Assembly (NCBI RefSeq): GCF_038725785.1
Contig: NZ_CP109796.1
Coordinates: 5,208,001 to 5,272,000 of the forward strand
Direction: 5' to 3'
DNA length: 64,000 bases
DNA from: Termitidicoccus mucosus
GTDB lineage: Bacteria > Verrucomicrobiota > Verrucomicrobiia > Opitutales > Opitutaceae
Position 1 is the first letter of the stretch, and the number at the start of each line of letters is the position of its first letter. The notes under the pieces are model-generated. The model made no database searches and was not told the origin of the DNA. It worked only from the letters and a program-made list of their open reading frames with translations. Shown piece by piece: positions 8,873 to 16,597 of this stretch. A program made the translations under genes and the position numbers.

Positions 8873-11806
8873 ATGAAAACAGCATCCCCAGAGTCATGCA
8901 CACGGCACGTCCGTTTTTTTGCCCTAACAGCCGCCCTGCTTTCCGCCGCCCTGCCCTGGCCTGTCGCCTTTGCGCAGGCGACGGGCAATCTTCCCGTTGC
9001 AGATGAAGAGCCTATTCTATTGGACCGTTTCGTAGTGAGCACCGAGAAGGATACCGGCTATATAGCCAATTCCACACTTGGCGGCACCCGCACAAACACC
9101 GCGCTCAAGGATCTGGCCAATCCGCTCGATATATTCACACCCGAATTGATGAGCGATCTTGGCGTCCAGGATATCCAGGACCTTACAGCCTTTGCCAACG
9201 GGGTCGAGACAAACGCCAACGGCGATCATAATTCCGACGGCCAGGAACGCGAGGTCTGGAATTATAATTATATGCAAATCAGGGGGTTCAAGGTAGGCAC
9301 CCTGACGCGCAATTTCATGGCGCTCAACGCCCAGTTTGAAGCCTACAACTCCGAGCGCGTGGAATTTTCCAAGGGCCCCAATGCGATTCTCTCCGGCATC
9401 GGCGATCCCGGCGGCAGCGTGAACTACGGCACCAAAACCCCGAAGCTGCACCGCAGCGCCTATTCCTTCGCCTACCGGACGGATGACTTGGGGAGCCAGC
9501 GCCTCAGCATGGATGTCAACCAGGTTTTGATCAAAAACAAACTCGGTCTGCGTTTGAACGCGATGTGGGAGGACGAGGACTTCTACCGCCACCCGGCCTA
9601 CGAAAAACAAAACGCTTGGCACCTGACCGCGCAATACCGGCCCACCCGTAAAACCGTGATCGACGTAGGGCACGAACGGCGAAGATCCGACCGCGCCAGC
9701 CCTCGCGGCGTGTTTCCCACCGACTTGGTTTCGCAATGGGTCGCCGCTGGCAGGCCCGGCGTGACCACCGCGATTCCGGCTTCCGGCAATAATATCATGG
9801 TGAACGGCGGCACCACGACGGTCACGGCGGCCTCGCAGGGCATGGCGATTTGGGGCACCACGTGGCTGCTGGACAGCGATGGCGTGGTCAGAAACGGCAC
9901 GAGAACTGCGCACGGCGTCGCGCTGCCCGTGAACGCGTCGAATCGGGACACGGTGTCCAGCGGATACGATTATCCCCGGGATGTCGTCATCAGCGGCCCC
10001 AACGGTATCAATGACAGCGACTGGGATATTACCGAGCTCCGCGTCAGCCAGGTGATAACCAAGAACCTCCAGGTGGAGCTGGCCTATGGGCATTCAAAAA
10101 ACCATGTGAGGCAGGGCAACAGCGCGAACCGCAACCTGGATATTGACACCAATAACTGGGCGGGTGAAAACGCCCATTTCGGCCAAATGTATGTCCAGAC
10201 CCAGCCGTTCTGGATTGACCGCGAGTTCAAGATTGACCATTTCCGCGCCAGCGCCTCCTACGAACTTGATCTGGGCAAATGGTTCGGGAAACACCAGCTT
10301 GCCGCCGTGATTGAGAATAATGAGAACGAGGAATGGGAGAACAACGGCAGACTCGTGGTCGGGAGCGCTCCCGGCTTTGTCATGCCTGCCACCGGCTATC
10401 AGAACACCGCCACTTATTTTTGGATACGTGATTATATGGATCCCGCCTCGGGGAGATGGTCCCAGCGCGATCTGCGCGATCTCTATTATTCCGATGGCTT
10501 CACGATCGACGGCGTCACCGCCAAGTATGCGGCCCGGGACAGCTATGCCTTTTATAGGAAGCGGACGGAGCGCGACACCGTGCTCGGTGTGCTGCAGAGC
10601 CGCTGGTTCGGCGACCGGGTGATCACTACCATCGGCATCCGCAAGGACTGGGAGAAATTATATGTGGGGGCGACCTATCAGAATACCGACCCTCTGGTCG
10701 CGGACGTGGGCATTTTCCGTCCGGGCGCGAGTAACATCGGACAGTCGCATCCCAGGTTCGCCCCGTATCTCACCCCGCCCACCCGAAATTCCGGCTACTC
10801 GCGCAATTATGGCGTGGTGGTCCATGTGACCGACTGGCTGAGTTTCACGGGCAATTATACGACCAATATGTCGTTGAGCAGCGAGAGCCGGGACATGTAT
10901 GGCAAATATCTGTCCCCGGCAGATGGCGAGTCGATGGACTTCGGCGTGCGCCTTAATCTGCTGGACAACCGGCTGCACCTCAACTTCGTCAAGTATGAGA
11001 CCAGCCAGATCGGTTATCCCACCAATGGCAGCAACGTTAATTCCCCCTTTAGCAACATGAAGGAAATCGAGGAGCTTCTGGTTTATAACAATATCCCCGG
11101 GTTCACGGACAGCTTGGTCGGTGTGTTTACCACAACGGAACGGGTGGCAAAGGGGGAGGAGCTGACCATTGTCGGCAACATCACGCGCAACTGGACCATG
11201 CGCCTGGCGGCGTCGCGCTCGGTCAACGTGCAGTCAAATATCGCGCCCGATGTCCGGGCGTATTATGCGGCGCACATGCCATTATACAAGGCGCAGAATC
11301 CCGCGCTGGTGGCCTCGAACGGCGACACCCTGGCGACCCGCATAAGCGAGGCCGAGAACAGTTTCGCGCTGATGAACGCCCGGGAAGGGACCGAAAACTG
11401 GCCGTCCAGTGAATACAATGTCCGCCTCACGGCCAAGTATTCCTTCAGTCGCCCGTCCTTCCTGAAAGGATTATCCATCGGCGGGAATATCCGCTGGGCC
11501 AGCGCCCCGGTCATCGGTTATTATAAAACGACCGATTCCGCCGGAACGGCCTACCGCGATACCAGTCGCGCTTGCAAGGGGGACGAAACGTATTTCACAG
11601 ATTTGTTTGTCAGCTACCAGCGAAAAATAGCCCGCAACCTCTTGTGGAAGATTCAAATCAACATCAACAATCTGCTTGATGATGATGACCCCTACCCGAC
11701 CGCGGCGGTCAATGACAAGGACGCGCCGGATTTCAAATGGGTGGCCTATCGCTACCGCCCGATTGACGGGCGGGTGGTCTCGCTTACCACCAGCGTCAGC
11801 TTCTGA
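8873..11806 (+). CDS. TonB-dependent outer-membrane receptor
   Basis: A 977-residue outer-membrane protein. It has a signal peptide (hydrophobic A-L-T-A-A-L-L-S-A-A-L-P stretch, cleavage near A-F-A-Q-A). Next come I-L-L-D-R-F-V-V-S-T-E-K-D-T-G-Y, the conserved N-terminal box of this receptor type in Opitutaceae, and a plug domain (F-T-P-E-L-M-S-D-L-G, then V-E-F-S-K-G-P-N-A-I-L-S-G-I-G-D-P-G-G). A 22-strand-type barrel follows and ends in Phe (T-S-V-S-F). Such receptors import oligosaccharides or metal complexes using TonB energy. There is no SusD-like partner. The start at ATG 8873 gives the proper signal peptide. An upstream TTG would add 16 unlikely residues. It is followed by two secreted propeller proteins, probably in one transcript, and is divergent from the lyase fusion, suggesting uptake of the lyase products. 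Confidence 0.9.
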   Translation: MKTASPESCTRHVRFFALTAALLSAALPWPVAFAQATGNLPVADEEPILLDRFVVSTEKDTGYIANSTLGGTRTNTALKDLANPLDIFTPELMSDLGVQDIQDLTAFANGVETNANGDHNSDGQEREVWNYNYMQIRGFKVGTLTRNFMALNAQFEAYNSERVEFSKGPNAILSGIGDPGGSVNYGTKTPKLHRSAYSFAYRTDDLGSQRLSMDVNQVLIKNKLGLRLNAMWEDEDFYRHPAYEKQNAWHLTAQYRPTRKTVIDVGHERRRSDRASPRGVFPTDLVSQWVAAGRPGVTTAIPASGNNIMVNGGTTTVTAASQGMAIWGTTWLLDSDGVVRNGTRTAHGVALPVNASNRDTVSSGYDYPRDVVISGPNGINDSDWDITELRVSQVITKNLQVELAYGHSKNHVRQGNSANRNLDIDTNNWAGENAHFGQMYVQTQPFWIDREFKIDHFRASASYELDLGKWFGKHQLAAVIENNENEEWENNGRLVVGSAPGFVMPATGYQNTATYFWIRDYMDPASGRWSQRDLRDLYYSDGFTIDGVTAKYAARDSYAFYRKRTERDTVLGVLQSRWFGDRVITTIGIRKDWEKLYVGATYQNTDPLVADVGIFRPGASNIGQSHPRFAPYLTPPTRNSGYSRNYGVVVHVTDWLSFTGNYTTNMSLSSESRDMYGKYLSPADGESMDFGVRLNLLDNRLHLNFVKYETSQIGYPTNGSNVNSPFSNMKEIEELLVYNNIPGFTDSLVGVFTTTERVAKGEELTIVGNITRNWTMRLAASRSVNVQSNIAPDVRAYYAAHMPLYKAQNPALVASNGDTLATRISEAENSFALMNAREGTENWPSSEYNVRLTAKYSFSRPSFLKGLSIGGNIRWASAPVIGYYKTTDSAGTAYRDTSRACKGDETYFTDLFVSYQRKIARNLLWKIQININNLLDDDDPYPTAAVNDKDAPDFKWVAYRYRPIDGRVVSLTTSVSF

Positions 11807-11917
11807 GCACAGTAAATGTAATTAAGAATTGGGGCCGGCAATCCCGTCTCCATTGGGAACTCCAATCCCCCGATGAATGCTCTTACTGCTTGTTGATTAT
11901 TAATTCTATTCTTAATC

Positions 11918-13270
11918 ATGCATTTCAATGCCCATCAAGCGGGACTGATCCTTTCCTGGTTAAGACGATTCGGAGCAGTTTGCCTTCTCACTGCGGGCGC
12001 GCACGCCATCGGCGCGCCCACCGGGCTGCCCGCCGTCCCAATCAAGCATTATGCGTTTCCCGGTCCGGACCGCCCGGCGCAAATGTGGAGTGGATTGTAT
12101 GCGGCGTCAAACGGGCGCATCTATATCGGCCTATGCACCCACGGTGATGCCGCGACCCTTTATGAATTCGATCCGGCGACAGAAAAAATGCGCCTGCTGG
12201 CGAATCTTACCGAACTGGCCGGTGAACGGGGGCAAGGCACTTGGACCACGGGCAAAATCCATGTGCAGATGCAGGAACTCGATGGATGGATCTATTTCGG
12301 CACACTTTGCGAGGACAACGGACCTCCGGTCATCGACTTTTCCAGCTTTCGCGGGCTTCATTGGTATCGGGTGGAAATGGCGACCGGCCGGGTCGAGCAA
12401 CTCGGCATGATCACCCGTTATTGGGGGCTGCTTGGACAGGACATGGACAAGGCCCGGCGTCTCATCTATGGCTTGGGGGAAGATGGCAGGCTCTATCGAT
12501 ATCACATCAAGGATGATTACACGGAGGAGCTTGGCCGCGTGGACGATTGGGATATTTGCCGGACCATTTTCACGGATGACCAAGGTAATGTGTATGGCTC
12601 TTACTCGGGCGGCCATGTCTGGAAACTAGAAGCCTCATCTGACAGAATACTCGACCTGGAGCTGCGACTCCCTGTGACAAGACAGTCCCGGACGATGGCC
12701 AACCCGATGAATGACCGGCGCGCACAATGGCGCATCGTGGAGTGGGACCCGATTGACAGGGCGGCCTATGGGATTGTGGGCGGCTCGAACCAGCTTTTCC
12801 GCTATGATGTCCACGCCGGAACTGAAGGCAGGTTTGCCATGCTGGCGGAGATGTGCGCCCCTCCGTTCCGGGAGGGCGATCCCTTCAAGATCCCAAGCGC
12901 GACACTTGCGATGGCGCTTTCCCGGAAGGAACGCAAAATCTATTATATTCCGGTCATGGAAGGTGATTTTGACTACGGTGCGGTGAAGCTTGACCTGGCG
13001 CTCCCCGATGGACTGTCTGGAGGTGAAATGCCTCCGGTTTCCTGGATGGTGACTTATGATTTGAAAACAGGCGAGCGCCGCGACCTTGGGGTGCTGCGTG
13101 CCGACGATGGACGCCTCGCTTACGGACAAGGCGGAGCAAAAGCGGATGCATCCGGCCGCATTTGGTTTGTGGGCGCGTTTGCCGAGCCCGATGAGAACAA
13201 GGCCGCTCGCCCAGGAGTTGGCCGGTTCCCGTATAGCATGGGACTCGGCTGTTACGATCCGGCCCGATAG
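11918..13270 (+). CDS. Secreted beta-propeller protein, unknown function
   Basis: A 450-residue protein with an N-terminal signal region (about residues 12-32, A-H-A-I-G-A). The body shows recurring propeller-blade texture: G-R-I-Y-I-G, G-W-I-Y-F-G, G-N-V-Y-G-S-Y, R-I-W-F-V-G, each followed by a strand with an aromatic and a D-x-x-T-x-x turn (for example Y-E-F-D-P-A-T-E-K). I count roughly six or seven such units. No catalytic motif is recognised. It could bind or cleave glycans (oligogalacturonate lyases and several new PL families are propellers), but this is inference. It lies 112 bp downstream of the TonB receptor and 14 bp before a second propeller gene, so it is probably co-transcribed with both. 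Confidence 0.75.
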   Translation: MHFNAHQAGLILSWLRRFGAVCLLTAGAHAIGAPTGLPAVPIKHYAFPGPDRPAQMWSGLYAASNGRIYIGLCTHGDAATLYEFDPATEKMRLLANLTELAGERGQGTWTTGKIHVQMQELDGWIYFGTLCEDNGPPVIDFSSFRGLHWYRVEMATGRVEQLGMITRYWGLLGQDMDKARRLIYGLGEDGRLYRYHIKDDYTEELGRVDDWDICRTIFTDDQGNVYGSYSGGHVWKLEASSDRILDLELRLPVTRQSRTMANPMNDRRAQWRIVEWDPIDRAAYGIVGGSNQLFRYDVHAGTEGRFAMLAEMCAPPFREGDPFKIPSATLAMALSRKERKIYYIPVMEGDFDYGAVKLDLALPDGLSGGEMPPVSWMVTYDLKTGERRDLGVLRADDGRLAYGQGGAKADASGRIWFVGAFAEPDENKAARPGVGRFPYSMGLGCYDPAR

Positions 13271-13284
13271 CAAACATATTACCC

Positions 13285-14667
13285 ATGAAAATCATAGACC
13301 GCGCTTTCCGCCTACAGCTAATCACGATTATATTGGGCATTGGCTTGGGCGGTGCGGCGCGAGCCCAGCAATGGGTTAATCCGCACTATGACGCGCATCA
13401 TCTGGATTACCGTGACCTCGGGTTTCCATCGCAAAATCTGATTCCTGCCGACAACAGCATGATCACCGCGCTATTAGCCCATTCCAATGGGCTCGTTTAC
13501 GGCGCCACCAGCGGACGCCAGCAGTCATATTTATTCTTATATAATAGATATATAAACAAAGTCCGGCCGCTTGGGAAAATAGGCGCGGAGCAGGGCGTGC
13601 ACCACGCGCTGCTGGAGGGGCCCGACGGCTCCGTCTACATCGGGACCGGCCTGAATGTTCTTTCCCCGGTAAGGTTGAGCGGTAAATTCCCGGTCGAATA
13701 CGAGGGAGTGGAAAAACAGCTCTGGAAAGACATTAAAAAACCATACGAGAACTATGCCGGCGGCCGCTTGTTCCGATATGATCCCAAGGCGGGGGATTCA
13801 CGGCGTTACACCAATGACGACTTTTGCCCTTTGACGGATCTAGGTGTCCCGGTCAAAGGAAACACCATTTACGCAATGGCTTGGAGCGCGGACCGCAGGC
13901 TCATCTATGGCATAACCTATCCCGACGCGCATTTTTTCTCATTCGATATCGAGACTAAAAAGGTTCGCGATTACGGGGAATTTCTGGCCAAGCGGGTTTA
14001 CAATGGTCCCGAGCGGCACTGGAGAAGCATTCCCCGGGCGCTGTGGTGCGACGAAAAGACCGGAATGATCTATACTTCCGGCGACAACGGCTGGCTGGTG
14101 CGTTTCGATCCGGGGGCCGGTAAATTCAGCCTGACGACCATGCGGTTGCCCGGTGAATATTGGGAATCGTTAAGGTCCATGGATTATCCAGTGATCGAGG
14201 GATTCGCGCGCGACGAGAAAGGCAGTCTTTTTGCCGGAACGAACGATGGCGTGCTGGTGCGCATTGACCTGGATTCGCAAAAGCTGCGGGCGCTCGGCAA
14301 GCCGCGCGTGCAACGCCGCATGAGGGCCATCTCGGCCGGTTTGGACGGGAAAATATACATGCTTTGCGGCGAGACCGACATGATGTGCAAACTGTATTCC
14401 TACGACCCCGAGGGAGAGGGCGGATTCCACGATCTGGGCATTCTTGCGGTGGACCGCAGCCCGTATTATGCCAAGCGCGCTTATCGATTTGACGCGATGG
14501 CGGTGGGCGTGGACGGCACGCTCTTTATCGGTGAAAGCGACCGTCGCGGGAAACTCTTTCTTCATCTGCCGGTGTCGGAGCCTTTTCCGGGTTTCATGAA
14601 TCCCACGAACGCGGCTGTTGAGAGAATGAGGCTGGAAACTCCGGCCATCATCCCGGAGGCGCTCTGA
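13285..14667 (+). CDS. Second secreted beta-propeller protein, unknown function
   Basis: A 460-residue protein with signal peptide (T-I-I-L-G-I-G-L-G-G-A-A-R-A-Q). Blade-like repeats include G-L-V-Y-G-A, G-S-V-Y-I-G, R-L-I-Y-G-I, G-M-I-Y-T-S, G-S-L-F-A-G, G-K-I-Y-M-L and G-T-L-F-I-G, consistent with a seven-bladed propeller. It resembles the preceding gene in layout rather than in exact sequence and is probably a diverged paralogue. It begins 14 bp after it. About 35 bases at 13526-13560 are almost wholly A/T and use rare codons in an otherwise GC-rich gene. Function is unknown; co-occurrence with the receptor and lyase suggests a role in glycan binding or cleavage. Confidence 0.75.
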   Translation: MKIIDRAFRLQLITIILGIGLGGAARAQQWVNPHYDAHHLDYRDLGFPSQNLIPADNSMITALLAHSNGLVYGATSGRQQSYLFLYNRYINKVRPLGKIGAEQGVHHALLEGPDGSVYIGTGLNVLSPVRLSGKFPVEYEGVEKQLWKDIKKPYENYAGGRLFRYDPKAGDSRRYTNDDFCPLTDLGVPVKGNTIYAMAWSADRRLIYGITYPDAHFFSFDIETKKVRDYGEFLAKRVYNGPERHWRSIPRALWCDEKTGMIYTSGDNGWLVRFDPGAGKFSLTTMRLPGEYWESLRSMDYPVIEGFARDEKGSLFAGTNDGVLVRIDLDSQKLRALGKPRVQRRMRAISAGLDGKIYMLCGETDMMCKLYSYDPEGEGGFHDLGILAVDRSPYYAKRAYRFDAMAVGVDGTLFIGESDRRGKLFLHLPVSEPFPGFMNPTNAAVERMRLETPAIIPEAL

Positions 14668-14799
14668 GGCCAAAATAATCCATTGACGCGGGCCGCTCCC
14701 CAAGGGCGCAACCGGCAAGAAAAGGCCGTATTTTACTGTCCAGGGCTGAATAAGGGGCAGGCCAAATCGCGCCGGCACTCTCTGAGGCAGCCATCCATT

Positions 14800-14823
14800 C
14801 ACACCGGGCACAGCACCGGTGTG
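14800..14823 (+). promoter_or_regulatory. Inverted repeat upstream of sigma-54 promoter, candidate activator site
   Basis: Perfect 8-bp arms CACACCGG and CCGGTGTG flank an 8-bp spacer, ending about 37 bp before the -24 element. Sigma-54 promoters need an enhancer-binding activator such as NtrC, whose sites are GC-rich dyads. This is a plausible one, although NtrC sites are usually farther upstream. A hairpin in the leader or a terminator of the upstream propeller operon is an alternative, but no T-run follows. Confidence 0.4.
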
Positions 14824-14860
14824 GCCAGGAGTTTTGGCCGAATGCCGCTGGTTTTCGAAG

Positions 14861-14877
14861 TTGGCATCAAACTTGCA
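14861..14877 (+). promoter_or_regulatory. Sigma-54 (RpoN) promoter of the guanidine/urea operon
   Basis: TTGGCATCAAACTTGCA matches the sigma-54 consensus TGGCAC-N5-TTGCA. The invariant GG (14863-14864) and GC (14875-14876) are separated by exactly 10 bases. It lies 49 bp before the UAAP1 start. Sigma-54 control is typical of nitrogen-scavenging operons, which fits the encoded proteins. Confidence 0.65.
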
Positions 14878-14925
14878 GTAACACGAATCAGAAATTTCGT
14901 AACACTGAGCGCATCACCATCCACC

Positions 14926-15729
14926 ATGCCACTCCTCGTTCCTCCCGCTCCCTCCGGCACCACTTTCACCACGACGCGCCCCGCCGGCCCGGCTCCCGTT
15001 CCCCCGGCGGAGATTCCACCCGAACGCCTCCTTTATGAGGAGACGCTGCCGGGCGGCGCCGGCTGGTCCTGGTCGCTCAGGCGGCACCTCACGCTGCGCC
15101 TCACCGCCCTTGAGAACGGTGCGAACGTCTCGCTCATCTGCTTCAACCGGCACGACCTTGTCGACCGCTACAACATGGCGGACACCCTCAAAGGCCAGCA
15201 CACTGCGAAACTCACCGCGGGATACATCCTCGTTTCCGACATGGGCCGCGCGATGCTTTCCATCACGGGCGACACGCTCGGCTGGCACGACGCCATCAGC
15301 GGTCATGACAATGCCGGGATCGTCCGTCAAAAATGGGGCGAGCGTTCCTATCAGGCAGCCCGCAACGAATGGTTTCAAAACAGCCGCGACCATTTCCTGA
15401 TGGAACTGGGCAAGCACGGGCTCGACCGCCGCGACCTCGTCGCCAACGTGAACTTCTTCAGCAAGGTGACCGCCGATGACGAAGGCGTCATGCATTATGT
15501 GCCCGATCACGCAAAGGCGGGCGATTTTATCGACCTGCGCGCCGAGATGGACCTCCTCGTCATCCTGACCACCTGTCATCATCCGCTGGACACGGCGGAA
15601 AGCTATTCGCCCAAGAAAGTGAAGCTCCAGCTCTGGCGCTCCGACCCGCCCGGCCCCGGCGACTGGTGCAGGAAATACAGGCCCGAAAACGAAAGGGCGT
15701 TCTTCAACAGCGAGGTCCTGTATATATGA
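14926..15729 (+). CDS. DUF1989 protein UAAP1 (urea-amidolyase-associated; carboxyguanidine deiminase subunit family)
   Basis: A 267-residue cytoplasmic protein. It carries the UAAP1-type segments T-L-G-W-H-D-A-I-S-G-H near residue 120, R-N-E-W-F-Q-N-S-R-D-H-F-L-M-E-L near 147, and a following V-N-F-F-S-K-V. UAAP1 and UAAP2 were named for their linkage to urea carboxylase. Work on guanidine assimilation showed that the pair acts as a deiminase of carboxyguanidine, giving allophanate. The start at ATG 14926 (context CACCATG) follows the sigma-54 promoter at a sensible distance. The frame also opens upstream from a TTG, but that part crosses the promoter. UAAP2 follows after 35 bp and the carboxylase after that, so this is one operon. 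Confidence 0.88.
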   Translation: MPLLVPPAPSGTTFTTTRPAGPAPVPPAEIPPERLLYEETLPGGAGWSWSLRRHLTLRLTALENGANVSLICFNRHDLVDRYNMADTLKGQHTAKLTAGYILVSDMGRAMLSITGDTLGWHDAISGHDNAGIVRQKWGERSYQAARNEWFQNSRDHFLMELGKHGLDRRDLVANVNFFSKVTADDEGVMHYVPDHAKAGDFIDLRAEMDLLVILTTCHHPLDTAESYSPKKVKLQLWRSDPPGPGDWCRKYRPENERAFFNSEVLYI

Positions 15730-15764
15730 AATGATCCGGCCCCGGCATATTCCATTTATATAAA

Positions 15765-16421
15765 ATGAGCACCCTGAATTACACCGAGAGTCCCCTCGCG
15801 CCCGAAAAGGCGGCCTATCGCCACAAGATACCGGCGGGGGATTTCTGGATACACAAGATCACCGCCGGTCAGTCCGTCCGCATCGTCGATCTCGAGGGCA
15901 ATCAGGCGGTGGACACCATTTTTTACAATGCCGGTGATTTCGCCGAGTATTACAGCGCGCAGGCGACGATCCGCGGGCAGCGCTGCATTTATCTCACCAC
16001 CGGCACAAAAATCATCTCCAGCGAGGGAAACGTCATGCTTGAGATCACCGCCGACACCTGCGGACGTCACGACACCCTCGGCGGCGCGTGCGCGTGCGAA
16101 AGCAACACTGTCCGCTACGGTCACGACACCAAATACATGCACGCCTGCCGCCAGAATTTCCTCATGGGCCTGGCAAGCTGGCCCGGCGCGGCCTGCCACC
16201 TGAACAAGCGCGACATCCCGGCCAATATAAATTTTTTCATGAACGTCCCCGTGACCCCGGAAGGCGGCCTGATGTTTGAGGACGGCGTGTCGGCGGGCGG
16301 CAAATACGTCGAGCTGAAGGCCGCGATGGATGTCGTGTGCCTCATCTCCAACTGCCCGCAGCTCAACAATCCCTGCAACGGCTGGAATCCCACGCCGGTC
16401 GAGGTGCTGGTTTGGGATTGA
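15765..16421 (+). CDS. DUF1989 protein UAAP2 (urea-amidolyase-associated; carboxyguanidine deiminase subunit family)
   Basis: A 218-residue cytoplasmic protein. Family motifs are [11 protein letters not shown] near residue 44, [13 protein letters not shown] near 94 with C-E-S-N-T-V-R-Y-G directly after, and C-R-Q-N-F-L-M near 127. The Cys, His and Asp in the central motif are likely metal or catalytic positions. It is the partner of the upstream UAAP1. In characterised systems the heteromer converts carboxyguanidine to allophanate and ammonia, after a biotin-dependent carboxylase has carboxylated guanidine. An allophanate hydrolase would be needed to finish the pathway, but none is encoded here. 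Confidence 0.9.
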   Translation: MSTLNYTESPLAPEKAAYRHKIPAGDFWIHKITAGQSVRIVDLEGNQAVDTIFYNAGDFAEYYSAQATIRGQRCIYLTTGTKIISSEGNVMLEITADTCGRHDTLGGACACESNTVRYGHDTKYMHACRQNFLMGLASWPGAACHLNKRDIPANINFFMNVPVTPEGGLMFEDGVSAGGKYVELKAAMDVVCLISNCPQLNNPCNGWNPTPVEVLVWD

Positions 16422-16474
16422 TACAAATTATCGAGCCGCGGGCGCGGATAAACGCGGATGATGAAACCAATGGT

Positions 16475-16578
16475 TTTTTGGACAGAATGAACAAAACTGA
16501 GAATAATAGGCAGAATGAATTTAATAATAATAAATCATATTTTATTAATTCATTTTAATTCCGTCCATTTTGTCTAAA
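16475..16578. repeat. Palindromic intergenic repeat, family C copy 1
   Basis: An AT-rich element of about 100 bp with inverted ends of the type GGACAGAATGAAC ... GTCCATTTTGTCTAAA. Related copies lie at 47877 and 54447. It sits between UAAP2 and the carboxylase gene and could form an RNA hairpin within the operon transcript. Confidence 0.6.
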
Positions 16579-16597
16579 GCCCCCGCATAATTTCACC

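Noticed and set aside
14668-14925. Possible guanidine-I (ykkC) riboswitch before UAAP1
   Set aside because: The conserved strings expected near the 3' side (A-C-G-G and G-G-G-A-U-A-A-A-A-G-C-C-C type) are not found. A sigma-54 promoter occupies the expected place.
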